NCBI GenBank assembly: GCA_030039655.1
Contig: JASHVC010000085.1
Location: 1 to 6,718 of the forward strand
Length of the DNA stretch: 6,718 nt
Source of the DNA: Xanthobacteraceae bacterium
GTDB taxonomy: Bacteria; Pseudomonadota; Alphaproteobacteria; Rhizobiales; Xanthobacteraceae
Reading direction: 5' to 3'
Program-made: the position numbers and the translations under genes
The notes under the pieces: generated by a model
Told to the model about the DNA's origin: nothing
What the model saw: the letters and a program-made list of their open reading frames with translations, nothing else
The model's database searches: none
Part shown: piece after piece, positions 6,529-6,718 of the stretch
Layout: every line of letters begins with the position of its first letter
Numbering within the stretch: position 1 is the first letter of the stretch

Positions 6529-6718
6529 TGACACCAGTCGCATCGCGCGTACCGCTTTGGCTGAAGGTCGCCTACACGGTTTTCATGGCGATGCTCGTCC
6601 CGGTTTACTGGCACTATTATGGGCCGACGAACTTTCTGTACTTCTGCGACGTGGCGCTGCTGCTGACGTTGATCGCCATATGGCCGGAGAATGCACTGCT
6701 AGTCTCCATGTGCGCCGT
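6525..6718 (+). CDS. Unrecognised multi-pass membrane protein, N-terminal part only
   Basis: This open frame starts at the ATG at 6525-6527, overlapping the TGA of the ABC ATPase gene (ATGA), and runs off the right edge after 64 complete codons. It begins MMTPVASRVPLWLKVAYTVF. Two hydrophobic segments are visible, about residues 15-29 (AYTVFMAMLVPVYWH) and 38-53 (LYFCDVALLLTLIAIW), joined by the loop YYGPTNF, and a third may start at about 56. A second ATG follows immediately at 6528-6530. The overlap points to translational coupling with the ABC ATPase gene. It does not resemble the start of an FtsX/YbbP-type permease, which normally has one N-terminal span followed by a large periplasmic domain. 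I have a vague memory of similar hypothetical proteins in Bradyrhizobium-like genomes but cannot name a family. Function unknown. Confidence 0.75.
   Translation, partial: MMTPVASRVPLWLKVAYTVFMAMLVPVYWHYYGPTNFLYFCDVALLLTLIAIWPENALLVSMCA

Overview
The window reads as chromosomal DNA from a GC-rich alphaproteobacterium of the Hyphomicrobiales (Rhizobiales), probably near Bradyrhizobium, Rhodopseudomonas or Pseudolabrys. This rests on the protein sequences, on the order zapE-mdh-sucC, which I recall as typical of that order, and on a palindromic intergenic repeat of a style I recall from Bradyrhizobium-like genomes. The call is from memory, not from a search. No phage, transposase, tRNA, rRNA or CRISPR was seen.

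Left block, minus strand (about 1-3573): zapE (AFG1-type ATPase), then mdh (malate dehydrogenase), then sucC (succinyl-CoA ligase beta subunit, cut by the left window edge). mdh and sucC encode TCA-cycle enzymes, and sucD would be expected beyond base 1. The mdh-sucC gap is almost entirely filled by a 127-bp element (1156-1282) whose four pairs of inverted repeats fit together as a four-way junction with no unpaired base at the junction. The zapE-mdh gap holds a 12-bp perfect palindrome and a good ribosome binding site that fixes the mdh start.

Centre (3574-3872): a 299-bp divergent control region between zapE and a plus-strand GNAT acetyltransferase gene. It is AT-richer than its surroundings. 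It contains a consensus DnaA box and a hairpin in front of zapE, a TTGACG promoter candidate for zapE, a 7-7-7 inverted repeat, a TATAAT box, and three successive Shine-Dalgarno-like purine tracts. One of these tracts precedes a 9-codon TTG-initiated mini-ORF that stops 1 nt before the acetyltransferase ATG.

Right block: the acetyltransferase (3873-4445) converges on thpR (RNA 2',3'-cyclic phosphodiesterase, minus). Their stop codons are 1 nt apart and form exactly the loop of a perfect 7-bp hairpin. tesA (secreted GDSL esterase, minus) lies upstream of thpR in the same direction. Divergent from tesA is a YbbA/LolD-type ABC ATPase gene, an arrangement like tesA/ybbA of E. coli, but here the two start regions overlap by 11 bp. 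The ATPase gene is followed through an ATGA overlap by the start of an unrecognised multi-pass membrane protein rather than the usual large FtsX-type permease; it runs off the right edge.

Most of the window is ordinary core metabolism and housekeeping. The points of interest are the junction-forming repeat inside the TCA operon, the unusually tight gene boundaries, the leader architecture of the acetyltransferase gene, and the ABC ATPase paired with an unknown membrane protein.
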